From Phaseolus vulgaris (taxonomy: Eukaryota; Streptophyta; Magnoliopsida; Fabales; Fabaceae), in the NCBI RefSeq assembly GCF_000499845.2, contig NC_023758.2, positions 28,617,520-28,681,519 of the forward strand: DNA of 64,000 nucleotides. The letters are read 5' to 3'. Positions within the stretch are counted from its first letter, which is position 1, and each line of letters opens with the position of its first letter. The notes below the pieces were generated by a model. That model did no database searches. It saw nothing but the letters and a program-made list of their open reading frames with translations, and had not been told where the DNA came from. Below are positions 1-10,092 of the stretch, piece by piece. The translations under genes and the position numbers were made by a program.

Positions 1-5
1 TTCCG

Positions 6-2990
6 ATGACTGGAAAAGGGCGAATTCTTATCACATTGAAGAACGGTGATCACAGGTACATCTATGATGTTTTCTATGTACCTGATATGAAAAGTAATCT
101 ATTGAGTATAGGACAGCTAGTCGAAAAGGGTTACGTGATGCACATAGTTGAAGATAAATTCTCAATTTTTGATAAAAGAAAGGTAATTTGATTCTTAAAA
201 CCTTTTTATCAAAAAACCGCATGTTTCCAGTAGATTTTCATATGGGTGATTTCAAGTGCTTGAATGCAATAGTGAATAATGAATCGTGGTTGTGGCATTT
301 ACACTTTGGACACTTAAATTATCAGAGTTTGGAAAATCTCTCCAAACGAAATTTAGTGCATGGTTTACCGTATATTCATCACCCTAATCAATTGTGTGAG
401 GCTTGCATTTTTGGAAAGAATCATAGGATACCATTTGTTAAGGAGTCTTGGCGTACAAAATTTCCTTTGGAGCTTGTTCATATAGATGTTTGTGGCCCGA
501 TGAACATATCATCAATTGGAGGTAATAAGTATTTTTTAACCTTTATTGATGATTTCTCAAGGAAAACCTGGATTTATCTATTGAAAAGAAAGGATGAGCT
601 ATTCCACTGCTTTAAAATATTTAAAACATTTGTTGAAAGATAGAGTGGCAGACTAATTAAGATGATGCGTAGTGATGGAGGGGTGAGTACAAGTCTAATG
701 AGTTGAAGAGGAATTGTGACGAACTTGGGTTGCAACATAACATAACATGTCCCTACACACCTCAACACAACGGAGTTGCCAAGAGAAAGAATAGAATAAT
801 CATGAACATGGCGAGGAACATGCTTAAAGCGAAAGGTATGCCAAATTATTTTTGGACTGAGGCCGTAACATGTGCGGTATATTTGATAAACAGATCACCC
901 CACTCAGAGTGTTCCTAACACAACTCCGATTGAGGCATGAAGCGGATTCAAACCCAATGTGCAACACTTGAGGGTATTTGGGTCAATTACTTATGCTCAT
1001 GTCCCCAAGGCAGCAAGATCGAAGTTGGATGATAAGGCAGTGAAGACCATTTTCATTGGATATAAGCATAGGAGATACAAACTGTACAATCCAATGACAA
1101 AGAAGGTGATTGTCAGTCGTGATGTTACATTTTTCGAAGATGAGGAATGGCAATGGAATGCAACAACTGAAATGGATTCAAAAAAATGATATATTTACGT
1201 TTTGAACGATGATGTGGGAGATGGAGTCACTCTTGAAGCACCTGCAGTTCAACCTGAAGCTGTAATTCAACCTGAAGTTGTAATTCAACCTGAAGTTGTA
1301 ATTCAACCTGAAGTTGCAACTCCAATTGCAACTATGATGGAGCAACCAAGAAGGAAACAACGACAACCTGTACACCTTCAAGATTGCGAAATAAATCTTG
1401 ATGATGAAGTTGATGACAATGGAGATTTGGTTCACTTTGCTTTTCTTGTAGATTCAGAACACGTAAGACTTGCAGATGCCATTCAACACCCCAAATGGCA
1501 AGAGGCTATGAATGAAGAATTGGTGGCGATTGAGAAAAACAATACATGGCAGCTCACTGATCTTCCAAAAGGACACAAAGCAATTGATGTGAAGTGGGTG
1601 TACAAGATTAAAGTGAAAGCAAATGGTGAGATTGATAGATACAAGGCAAGGTTGGTGGCAAAGGGATTCGAGCAAAGAGAAGGCTATGATTACGAAGAAA
1701 TATTTTCTCCTGTAGCTCGAATGGAAACAATGAGATTAATCATTGCTTTAGCTGCACAAAGGCAATGGAAAATTCACCAAATGGACGTCAAGTATGCATT
1801 TCTAAACGACCCACTTGATGAAGAGGTTTATGTAAAGCAGCCACCGGGTTTCACACAATCTGGCAAAGAGGAGAAGGTGTACAGACTAACTAAGGCTTTA
1901 TCTGATCTTAAACAGGCACCAAGAGCTTGGAACAAAATGATAGATTCATTTCTTCATGCCACTGGATTCAAAAAAATGTGCATCAGATCATGGTCTTTAT
2001 GTAAAGACTAATGATTATGGAGATTTGCTAATTTTATGTCTTTATGTTGATGATGTGATTTTTACAGGAAATCATCTCAAAATGATTGGTGACTTCAAGC
2101 ATATCATGATGAAGGAATTTGAGATGACTGATCTCGGTCTTATGTCCTACTTTTTGGGCATTGAAGTCATCCAAGGAGACGATGAAATCTTCATTCATTA
2201 GAGGAAATTTGCTACTAAGTTTTTAAAGAAGTTTAAAATGGAGGATTCAAACCCAGTTAAGACTTCAATTTAAACCGGAATTAAGCTTACGAAGGAAGGT
2301 GATGAGTGAACTGTAGAAGCAACATACTTTATGTTGGGAGCCTTAGATATCTCACGTGTACTAGACCCGACATATGTTATGCTATGGGATTGGTCAGTGA
2401 TACATGGAGTCACCTCGACAAGTTCATTTACAAGTTGTAAAGAGAATTATGCGCTACATCAAAGGTACTACAACTTTTGGTCTATTTTACTCTTCATCTA
2501 AGAAGATTGAGATCGTCGAATACTCAGATAATGATTGGGGTGGAGATTTAGGCGAGAGGAAAAACACAAGTGGTCATTGTTTTATGATCGGAAAGACTGT
2601 TTGCTTATGGTCATCAAAGAAACAGTCAATTGTTGCATTATCTACTTGTAAAGCTGAGTATGTAGCAACAACAACAAGTGCTTGTTAATCAGTTTGGCTC
2701 AACAATATCATGACTCAAATTGGTTTTAATCTAGATGTTCCAATTAAGATTTATGTTGACAATGTCTTTCCAATTAATCTTGCAAAGAATCCAGTTTTTC
2801 ATCAAAGAAGTAAACACATTGATATTCGATATCACTTCCTGCGAGACCAAATTGGGAAGAACATGATCAAATTGGAATATTGCAGATAAGAAGATCAGAT
2901 TGCAGATATTCTCACTAAGCCATTGAAAATCGATGCTTTCATCAAGTTAAGAGATCCGTTGGGCATGAAGGTTGTTCCAAATCAGAATTA
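6..2990 (+). pseudogene. Broken copia Pol reading frame (GAG-pre-integrase to RNase H)
   Basis: The reading frame is split over several frames. Region 6-191 holds the GAG-pre-integrase start. Region 188-643 holds the WLWHLHFGHL zinc-binding region and the first part of the integrase core (HIDVCGPM, FIDDFSRKTW), and ends in TAG. Region 703-1189 holds the rest of integrase (YTPQHNGVAKRKNR). Region 1202-2011 holds the linker and the first half of reverse transcriptase ([25 protein letters not shown]). Region 1956-2201 holds the YVDD box (LCLYVDDVIF). Region 2404-2990 holds RNase H (SKKQSIVALST). These motifs are diagnostic of Ty1/copia Pol. At least six frame breaks or stops show that it encodes no working protein. 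Confidence 0.85.
1247..1318 (+). repeat. 18-bp coding tandem repeat in copia linker
   Basis: About four copies of an 18-base unit encode the repeated peptide IQPEVV between the integrase and reverse transcriptase domains. The linker of copia Pol tolerates length change, so this is probably replication slippage. Confidence 0.8.
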
Positions 2991-2998
2991 AGGGAGGA

Positions 2999-3241
2999 TG
3001 TTGGTTATTAATTCAGATTTTATTAACCTTAAATGTTCGTTATTAATTCTGATTTTATTATCCTTAAACTATTTACCGTTATTATTGCCTTAATGGTCAG
3101 TTTACAGAGATGTTAGTATTCTTATTTTATAGCTTCCAATAATTGTAATTTTATTATATATATTATTGAAGTAAATCAAAATGAATGAATCAGTTTAGCA
3201 GTTTTGCAATTTCATGCAATTATGTTCAATCAGTTTCTACA
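2999..3241 (+). repeat. Probable 3' LTR of the copia element
   Basis: It starts TGTTGGTTATTAATTC directly after the polypurine tract at 2987-2998. It contains an internal near-repeat (TTATTAATTCWGATTTTATT twice) and ends near a TTTCTACA at 3233-3241. The right end is a guess because the 5' LTR is outside the window and cannot be compared. Confidence 0.5.
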
Positions 3242-3429
3242 ACTTTTTGCCTCCTGTTATTTCCTTCAATTAGTTTCTACACACACTTCATTTAACACAT
3301 TAATACACCATTAAATCACAACATATATTTTAAACTTTCTAAAAAATCCAAATATATCCAAAAATTCATTTAACAATAAAAATCCAAAATAAACTATGCT
3401 AAAATAATAATAGTAATATATATATATAT

Positions 3430-4266
3430 ATTTATATTTAATTGGCTTGAGCTAAAAATTTTAGTGTGAGGTAAAATACACCAGAGTGTACCTATGACTT
3501 TTGGCTTAAACGAAAAGATTTTAGTGTGAGCTAAAATACACCAGAGTGCACCCAAAACAACAAAGTCTCTGCCATAGTTGAATAATTACTCTAAATCAGA
3601 ATCAAACAACCAATACTCAACAACATTATAATTTTATAACATCTACCATATATCAAATTTCACATTCAAATCTCAATCAACTTCTAATATACTTAAAACA
3701 AACAATCCTAAAATAAATTTTTGAGACTAGTGACCATGTCACCCCCACATCTAGATATTTTAGCCTAGTGTTCTATTGGAAATTAAGGCTAACTTCCCTT
3801 ACCTGAAATTTAGCAGATATTCACTAAGAACTCCAACTCCACCAAGAACTTAAAGGTAACTTAACATGCACCATAAACTCCTAATAAAAAATCTAACTAT
3901 ATCACTAGGACCCTAAACTAACAGAGATTAACCCTGAAGCTAAAAGGTCACATCCAAAGCAAAGATAGAAACAACCTAATAAGTTCAAAATTTGACTCAA
4001 AGAGAATAGCAAAAATGAACTTACTCTATCAAAGATTCTGATTTGACAATCTTGTAGTATTCATTATCAAGAGTCTGATGGTGGACTCCAATCGTCGAAC
4101 TGATGAGCGAGGAGGTCAGAATCTTAGAGAGATGGTGATTCTTTTTAAATTGAAACATGAATAACTGAATTTCTAGTTGTATGCTCTTTTAAATTTAATA
4201 ATAAAATATTCAGGTGTCATTTTAATTGTACCACTTCTACTCTAAGACTATTTTTCTCAATCCTTA
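3430..4266 (-). mobile_element. Older LTR in reverse orientation (5' part), split by a nested relative
   Basis: Read on the minus strand from 4266 towards 3430, this matches the first part of the solo LTR at 4267-6417 over its whole length. Landmarks appear in the same order: GAGAAAAATAGTCTTAGAGT, ACAATTAAAATGACACCT, CATCTCTCTAA, TTCTGACCTCC, TAGAGTAAGTTCATT, GGTCCTA, TATCTGCTAAA and GGTTGTTTGATT. Similarity by eye is about three quarters. The last bases of this older LTR (its TGTAAGG end read on the minus strand) lie at 6418-6424, beyond the nested copy. It lacks the TATA box seen in the younger copy. Its distal part is missing or unrecognisable left of 3430. Confidence 0.8.
3455..3551 (-). 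repeat. Tandem repeat of about 62 bp in the older LTR
   Basis: Two copies of a unit with core TTTTAGTGTGAG and TAAAATACACCAGAGTG. It sits at the same place in the LTR as the AGCTCAAGCTAA repeat array of the younger copy (5156-5350), but the unit sequence has diverged strongly. Confidence 0.7.
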
Positions 4267-4352
4267 TGTAAGGACCGAGAAAAATAGTCTTAGAGTATAA
4301 ATGATACAATTAAAATGACACCTAAATATTTTATTATTAAAGTGAAATGGCT

Positions 4353-4361
4353 ATATAAATA
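4353..4361 (+). promoter_or_regulatory. TATA box of the solo LTR
   Basis: CTATATAAATAG lies about 85 bases inside the LTR, where an LTR U3 promoter would have its TATA element, and is followed by a CT-rich stretch (CATCTCTCTAA...TTTCCTTTCC) like a transcript leader. The older inverted copy does not have it. Function is inferred. Confidence 0.5.
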
Positions 4362-5155
4362 GAAATTTAGTTATTCAGGTTTCATTTTAAAAAGAACCAT
4401 CATCTCTCTAAAAACTCATTTTCCTTTCCTCTGTTTTCTCTCTAAAATTCTGACCTCCTTGCTCATCATATCAATGATCGGAGTCTGCCATTGGACTCCT
4501 GGCAGTGAACTCTACAAGATTGACCGATCAAAATCTTAGATAGAGTAAGTTCATTCTTGGCTCCTTTTCCTTTGAATTAGTTTTGATCTGGTTAGGTTGC
4601 CTTTTAGTTTAAGTTTGCATGTGAGATTTTTATCTTCGGAATTAGTCTCTGTTAGCTCAGGGTCCTAATAATATAGTTAGATTTGTGATCAGGACTCTCT
4701 GGTGCAGGTTAGGGTATCCTTAAGCTTTTGGTGGATTTGGAACTCTTAGTGAGTATCTGCTAAAGTCCAAATAAGGGAAGCTAGTTTAAAATTTTCAATA
4801 AAACTCTAGGTAAGAAGATTTTAATGTGAGTGTGACGTGGTCACCAATTCCAAATTTTGTTGCAAGATTTATTGTTTTGAGTATATTGTAGTTTGATTGA
4901 AATTGAAAGTGTTGTGATTGAGAATTGGTTGTTTGATTTTAAATGGTTTTGGAATTATAAATCATATATATGTATAGATGGACATAATAACTCAATGATT
5001 CAATGAGAGTGATTGTATCATGCTGATCAGGAACTGTCAATGTAATGTGTAGATTTATAAATTTATGAATTAAATGAGATGTTGATTTATACTATAATAG
5101 GTATATTAAGTTATGCAGAATTTTTTTACACATTTCACTCAAGCTCGATAATTAT

Positions 5156-5350
5156 AGCTCAAGCTAAAATTCTGGGTGCTCTCGAGTTGAGTTTAGCTCA
5201 AGCTAACAAATTTTAGCTCAAGCTAAAAATTATGGATGCTCTCGGGTTGAGTTTAGCTCAAGCTAGCAAATTCTAGCTTAAGCTAAAAATCTAGGTGCTC
5301 TTGGGTTGGTTTTAGCTCAAGCTAGCAAATTCTAGCTCAAGCTAGACTCT
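5156..5350 (+). repeat. Tandem array of an AGCTCAAGCTAA-containing unit of about 60 bp
   Basis: About three units, each with AGCTCAAGCTAACAAATT, AGCTCAAGCTAAAAAT and GGTGCTCTCGAGTTGAGTTT. The AGCTCAAGCT core is itself nearly palindromic. The array lies inside the solo LTR just before its AT run. Confidence 0.85.
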
Positions 5351-6702
5351 CTAAAAAAAATATGAAATTTGTTTTATATATATATATATATATATTTGTT
5401 TTTAAAAGGTTGGTTTATTTATTTCTCTATAGTTATAAATTATATAGACTTTTATTTCATGTATATTTAATTGAAAATATCTTTAACTAGACATTTATAT
5501 GATTAGTAGATGAATTGTGGTATGTTTTTGGAAATTCTAAAATTTTGTATGATTTGATTCTTTGATGTTGGATTCTTGTGAGGTTCAGAGTATGAATTTT
5601 AATCAAGACATAGTATTTTCAGGAAAGAAAATATCGTGTTAAGATTGTTTAGGATGTGCATTGACTAGAGATTCATCTAGAAGGAGATATCCTGACTCTA
5701 CTGAGATAAATGGAATCATATAGATGGAGTTATTCAGGTGGTGAGAGTTGAAGGAGGTTCATATGAATGGGTAAGTTGTTTGAAAGATAACTAACTTGAC
5801 TTGATATATGAGTTAACCTGTCATACTAAGATAGAGATGATATTGAGATTATTTATGCGCATAGCTGTGTGGATTTCACAGTGATGTAGTATGACAGGTG
5901 CAGATATCTAAGTCTAAGTCAACGCACGAGTCTTCTGGAAGTCGAGTCAAGTGTTTCTGTGTAATGAGTCAGTAGAAGTCTGACATGAGAAAGATGAATA
6001 TTGAAATTGTTGATAAACACTTGATGGTTATGGTTATGTGGAATGCATGAGAAATGATGGATTTATGTGGATGTTTAAAGTTATATTTATGTTATAAGTT
6101 TTTGAAATACCTAGCTTACCCCTTTGTTTTGTTTTGTGGTTGTTTTTCTTTGATCTATGATGATCATGTATACACGAGAGCAGATGATGTTACAGGTGAT
6201 AAAGTTTCTTGATGAAAAGATGGAAGATGAAAAATGTTTATTTTCTTTTGAAATTTTCTTTTTAGTTTTATGAAAATGTTTCAAGTCTTAAGAAGAGAGA
6301 GATAATTTGAAACATTATATGAAAGAATTGTAGATATATTTGTATTATGTTTATATATTTATTTTAATATTTCATACAGATTTTGGTTATTAGATATGAG
6401 AAATATAGAATGTTACACCTTACATTTAGAATATGAGTTAAAATTAAAAACGAGTTTTTATATATAAAATATATTTACAAATATTATAAAATATATTAAA
6501 AAAGTGAATATTAAATTTTATATATAGAAAAATATTAACTCGTTACAATTAGCAAGTGTGATTCGTTTTATTTATTATTAAAACTACATTTGAATTAAGC
6601 AGAACAATTATATGTGGTTAAGTTTAAACATAAAAAATTGAATAAAATCAAATGGTTTACTTTTTATTATGTTTTTATAATTTTAATGTATAATTTTTAT
6701 TA

Positions 6703-6703
<1 letters not shown>

Positions 6704-6741
<38 letters not shown>
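6704..6741. repeat. (TA)n microsatellite
   Basis: About 19 uninterrupted TA units; likely length-variable between lines. Confidence 0.95.
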
Positions 6742-6745
<4 letters not shown>

Positions 6746-6889
6746 GTTTTATATGTTTTATATGAAGACTTGGTATTATATCATAGTACATGTTTTCATT
6801 TCATACACTGTTATGATTAAGATTAATTATTAAATGTGTATAGCATTATATACTCTTATAAAATTATTAAATAGAAACTTTAAAAAAAT

Positions 6890-7200
6890 ACAAAATAAAT
6901 AATTGCAATTAAATTAAATATTATTTTAAATAATAATAAAATTATTGATATTTAAATTAATTTATTATTGATAATAATTTTAGATTAGTATTTAATTAGT
7001 TCTTTAATTTTTAATTTAAAAAATTTAAATTCAAAAATAGTATTTAATTAAATATCAATTTAAAAAATATTTATCAATAATATATATTAATTTAAATATC
7101 AATAATTTTTTTAGTTTCTAAAATATATGTAATTTAATCAATATAATAATTAATTATCTTTTGTCTTTAAAATTTTATTTCATATTTTTTAAAATAATAA
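6890..7200. mobile_element. Worn copy of the CACTA-type MITE family
   Basis: The stretch folds back on itself (AAATTATTGATATTTAAATTAAT versus ATTAATTTAAATATCAATAAT). Its right end, TTAATTATCTTTTGTCTTTAAAATTTTATTTCATATTTT, lines up with the right end of the better-kept copies at 48815 and 54564. The outer CACTA ends are lost, so limits are approximate. Confidence 0.45.
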
Positions 7201-10022
7201 TTTATTTATGTAACATTTAAAGATTTATAATACAATAATATCTCGGTATAATATACTAAAATTATATTATTTATAAATATTTTTGTATCTTTTATAATAA
7301 CAAAAGAGTTAAAAGGAAATTTAAAAATAAATAAATAAAATAGTAAAAAAGGGGAAAATATTTTTAAATTAATTTTTAGAAATATAGAAAATAAGGAGTT
7401 ATCTCTTCGAAGAAAGAAATAAACATTGTTGATAAAAAAAAAATGTATCCAATTAATGCTGCAAAATGAATTAAGTGTTGTGTATGGGGAGAGAGAGAAA
7501 AGAAGAAGAAAAACAGAGAAAGAGAAAGAGAGAAGGGTAGGAACAGAGAGAAAAAAATAAAAATATCCTTAATCATATTTTAGCACTACAATAATAGAAA
7601 AAATAGATATTTATTATTTTATTTATTTATTTATTTTATGAATTGTTTATTTTCTCTCTCCAACCTTACTTTATTTATTTATTTATTTTACTTTTTCTTC
7701 AATTAAACATTAATATATTTATTTATTTATTTATATTATTTAATTTATGTTCAGTAGTATATTAGTTCATTTTATTTATTTGGATTTTTTTAGTTATGTA
7801 TTATTCTATTTATTTATAATATTTAATTGATCTATTTTTTTATTTAGATGATTCAATTTAAAATATTATCTTCTTGGTTTGTTTATATTATTAAAAAAAA
7901 ATCAGTTATACAATGATTATTTAATTTATTTATATTATTAATTTATATTTATCTTCAATTGAGGTCCACTCTATTTATATTTATATTACTTATGTCATAC
8001 ATAGTTTTTATATATTTATTATTTGCTTTATTGAACAAATTAATATGATAAAAACATTTTTTTAAAAATTTAACAAGTATAATAAAATTATTAATAAATA
8101 ATAATTTGAAGACATTGTAAGATAGATATTTGATTTTGAATATTTAAATAAATAAATACTCAAGATGAGACAATTTTGTATTATTTTGTTATTAATGTTA
8201 AAACTCATATTCCAGTACAAAATTATTTTTAAATCTCTTTAATTTGAAATAAATTAAATTATATTGATGAAATATTAAAAGATAATTTATATATTATTTT
8301 GGTATGATATTAATTTACTTTATATTTATTTTCACTTTTCTATATTACTTTGTGGATGATTTTTTTTTATTACTATCACATAAATAGATTAAGATACTAA
8401 ATTATTAAAATAATGTAGTTGTTATTGTAGTGTGTTCAAGATCCAATTGAAATACATATTGTTGATAATTAAAAGAACGAAAATTTCAACATTTACATTT
8501 GTTACGGGCATGGGCCCATTTATTATAGAGGGACCACTAATGTTACTTTTATACATACTTTTCACCATTAACATTAATCTCATGATTAATATACTTATTC
8601 CAACCACGTCAAATAAAATAGTAATACTAAAAAAGTTTTTTTTTCCAAATAAATAGTTTCTTATTTCTTTCTAAAAAATAAGCAAATAAATAAATGTGTA
8701 CAAATTTTTATATATTCTCTTGTCATGATTTTGGTAAAAATAATTATCTCTTAAAATATAAATATATTCATATTTTTTATATTAATATATTAACGAGATG
8801 GATTAGATTTTCCCTTACACATTATCTAAATCGTTTAAATTGTTATCAATAAAATATTATTTAGAGTATATATTTTTTCAATCTTAAGAATTATAATAGA
8901 GTTTAATCCAAACAGTTTTATTTATTGATAGTTCAGTTTTTAAAATCTAAATTAATATAAAAATTCAGTTCAATTTTTTAACTAATTCAAGTTTTGGTAT
9001 AATTTAATTTAATTTAATATTTTTTTAATCAGAGAATTTAAAGTTAATATAATTCAATTCAAATATTATTTAAGAAACTTAATCTATTTGGTAAAATGAA
9101 TTAAGAAGTATAAAGACGATATTTATCTTCAACGATAAAATTTACTATTTACAAGATCTTACCTTAAAAATAAAAGAAGATCTTCACTTCACCATAGAAA
9201 GTGAGTTGTTCTACGACAACTCATAATATCTCCAAAATGATTAAAAAAATATTTTCAATTCTCGTTTACTCTAAAAGTAATTATTGTTTAACCTAAAAAT
9301 GTACTTAAAAAATTTAAAGTAAGATTTATGTTTAGAGTAAAAATTAAATAAAATGATAAAAGATTTTATACCATGTGACAAAGACGAACCTACAAAAAAA
9401 AGTATGCAAGGTGTCATTAAAAAAATCTCAATTTCTTAAAAAATCCTAATATTAATTTGATATTGTGTACGTAAATTATTATTTAAAGTAGTTTAATATA
9501 AACAAATTAAAGCTGTTCAAAATTTTAAAGAATATATTAAATTTTGAAATAAATGATTTATTAATATTTTTATAAATAATAAATAAATTTTTAATGTTTA
9601 ACATAAACTATATTATAATATTAAAATAAGTTGTTTACTTGTATTTCTTTTATACATAAATTATATTTATACGTAACATAGGAATTTTGAATATAAATTA
9701 TATTATAATATTATTAAAATGCGCTGACTAATCCACATAGACGTTGAAATTTTAAAATTGTAGTTCGTACTTGATGTAAATTAGAAAAAACATAATAATT
9801 ACTTATTCCAATAGTACTTTTAATACTTTAGACTAAAATTAAATAAATTTGATTAAAAATAGAAATTTTTTTTGTTGGGTAAAGTTTAAGAGGGTGAGAA
9901 ATCTACTTTTCTTTTGTTTCTCGTTCAGGGTGGTGGTGTGCGCGTGTCCATCTATCAAAAGGCAACTACCTCCTTCCTACTTATCTACCCCCACGCCCTT
10001 TCAATGCTAGCCGCCCTTCTTC

Positions 10023-10032
10023 TATTTATAAA
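10023..10032 (+). promoter_or_regulatory. Putative TATA box of the CCR-like gene
   Basis: CTATTTATAAATC lies about 65 bases upstream of the ATG at 10093, leaving room for a short leader. The leader is C/T-rich (TTCTCTTCTTTTCTTTCC). Confidence 0.5.
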
Positions 10033-10092
10033 TCCAACGCTTCTCTTCTTTTCTTTCCATTTTCTAACTCTATTCAATTTCAACACACTACC

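Larger units (their letters stand above)
1..3241 (+). mobile_element. Degenerate Ty1/copia retrotransposon, 5' truncated by the window edge
   Basis: Pieces of a copia Pol polyprotein follow in the usual order: GAG-pre-integrase, integrase core, reverse transcriptase, RNase H. A polypurine tract (AAGGGAGGATG) lies just before a probable 3' LTR starting TGTTGG at 2999. Protease, gag and the 5' LTR would lie to the left of the window. Many frameshifts and stops make it inactive. The right boundary is uncertain because no inverted end matching TGTTGG is obvious; I place it near 3241. The element abuts the remains of another LTR family, so it probably inserted into older repeat DNA. Confidence 0.85.
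4267..6417 (+). mobile_element. Solo LTR, 2151 bp, TSD CCTTA
   Basis: It starts TGTAAGGACC and ends GAATGTTACA, giving TGTAA...TTACA inverted ends. The five bases before it (4262-4266) and after it (6418-6422) are both CCTTA, a perfect 5-bp target duplication. There is no internal coding region, primer-binding site or second LTR, so this is a solo LTR left by LTR-LTR recombination. The length over 2 kb suggests a Ty3/gypsy family, but no coding sequence is present to prove it. It contains a TATA box at 4353, a tandem repeat array near 5156-5350 and an (AT)n run at 5375-5395. It inserted into the extreme end of an older relative in opposite orientation. Confidence 0.92.
6425..9900. other. AT-rich intergenic stretch without a recognisable gene
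   Basis: Very AT-rich. It holds an (AT)n run at 6704-6741, a worn MITE copy near 6890-7200, a purine-rich/pyrimidine-rich patch at 7490-7560 and TTTA/TTAT repeats at 7615-7740. Open frames here are short and low in complexity. I see no gene. Confidence 0.6.

Noticed and set aside
3430..5370. One giant hairpin or foldback transposon
   Set aside because: The right arm is a complete LTR with its own 5-bp target duplication, and the arms differ clearly; two nested LTR insertions explain it better.
7376..7576. Minus-strand 66-aa frame
   Set aside because: It comes from a purine/pyrimidine-rich simple stretch and has low complexity.
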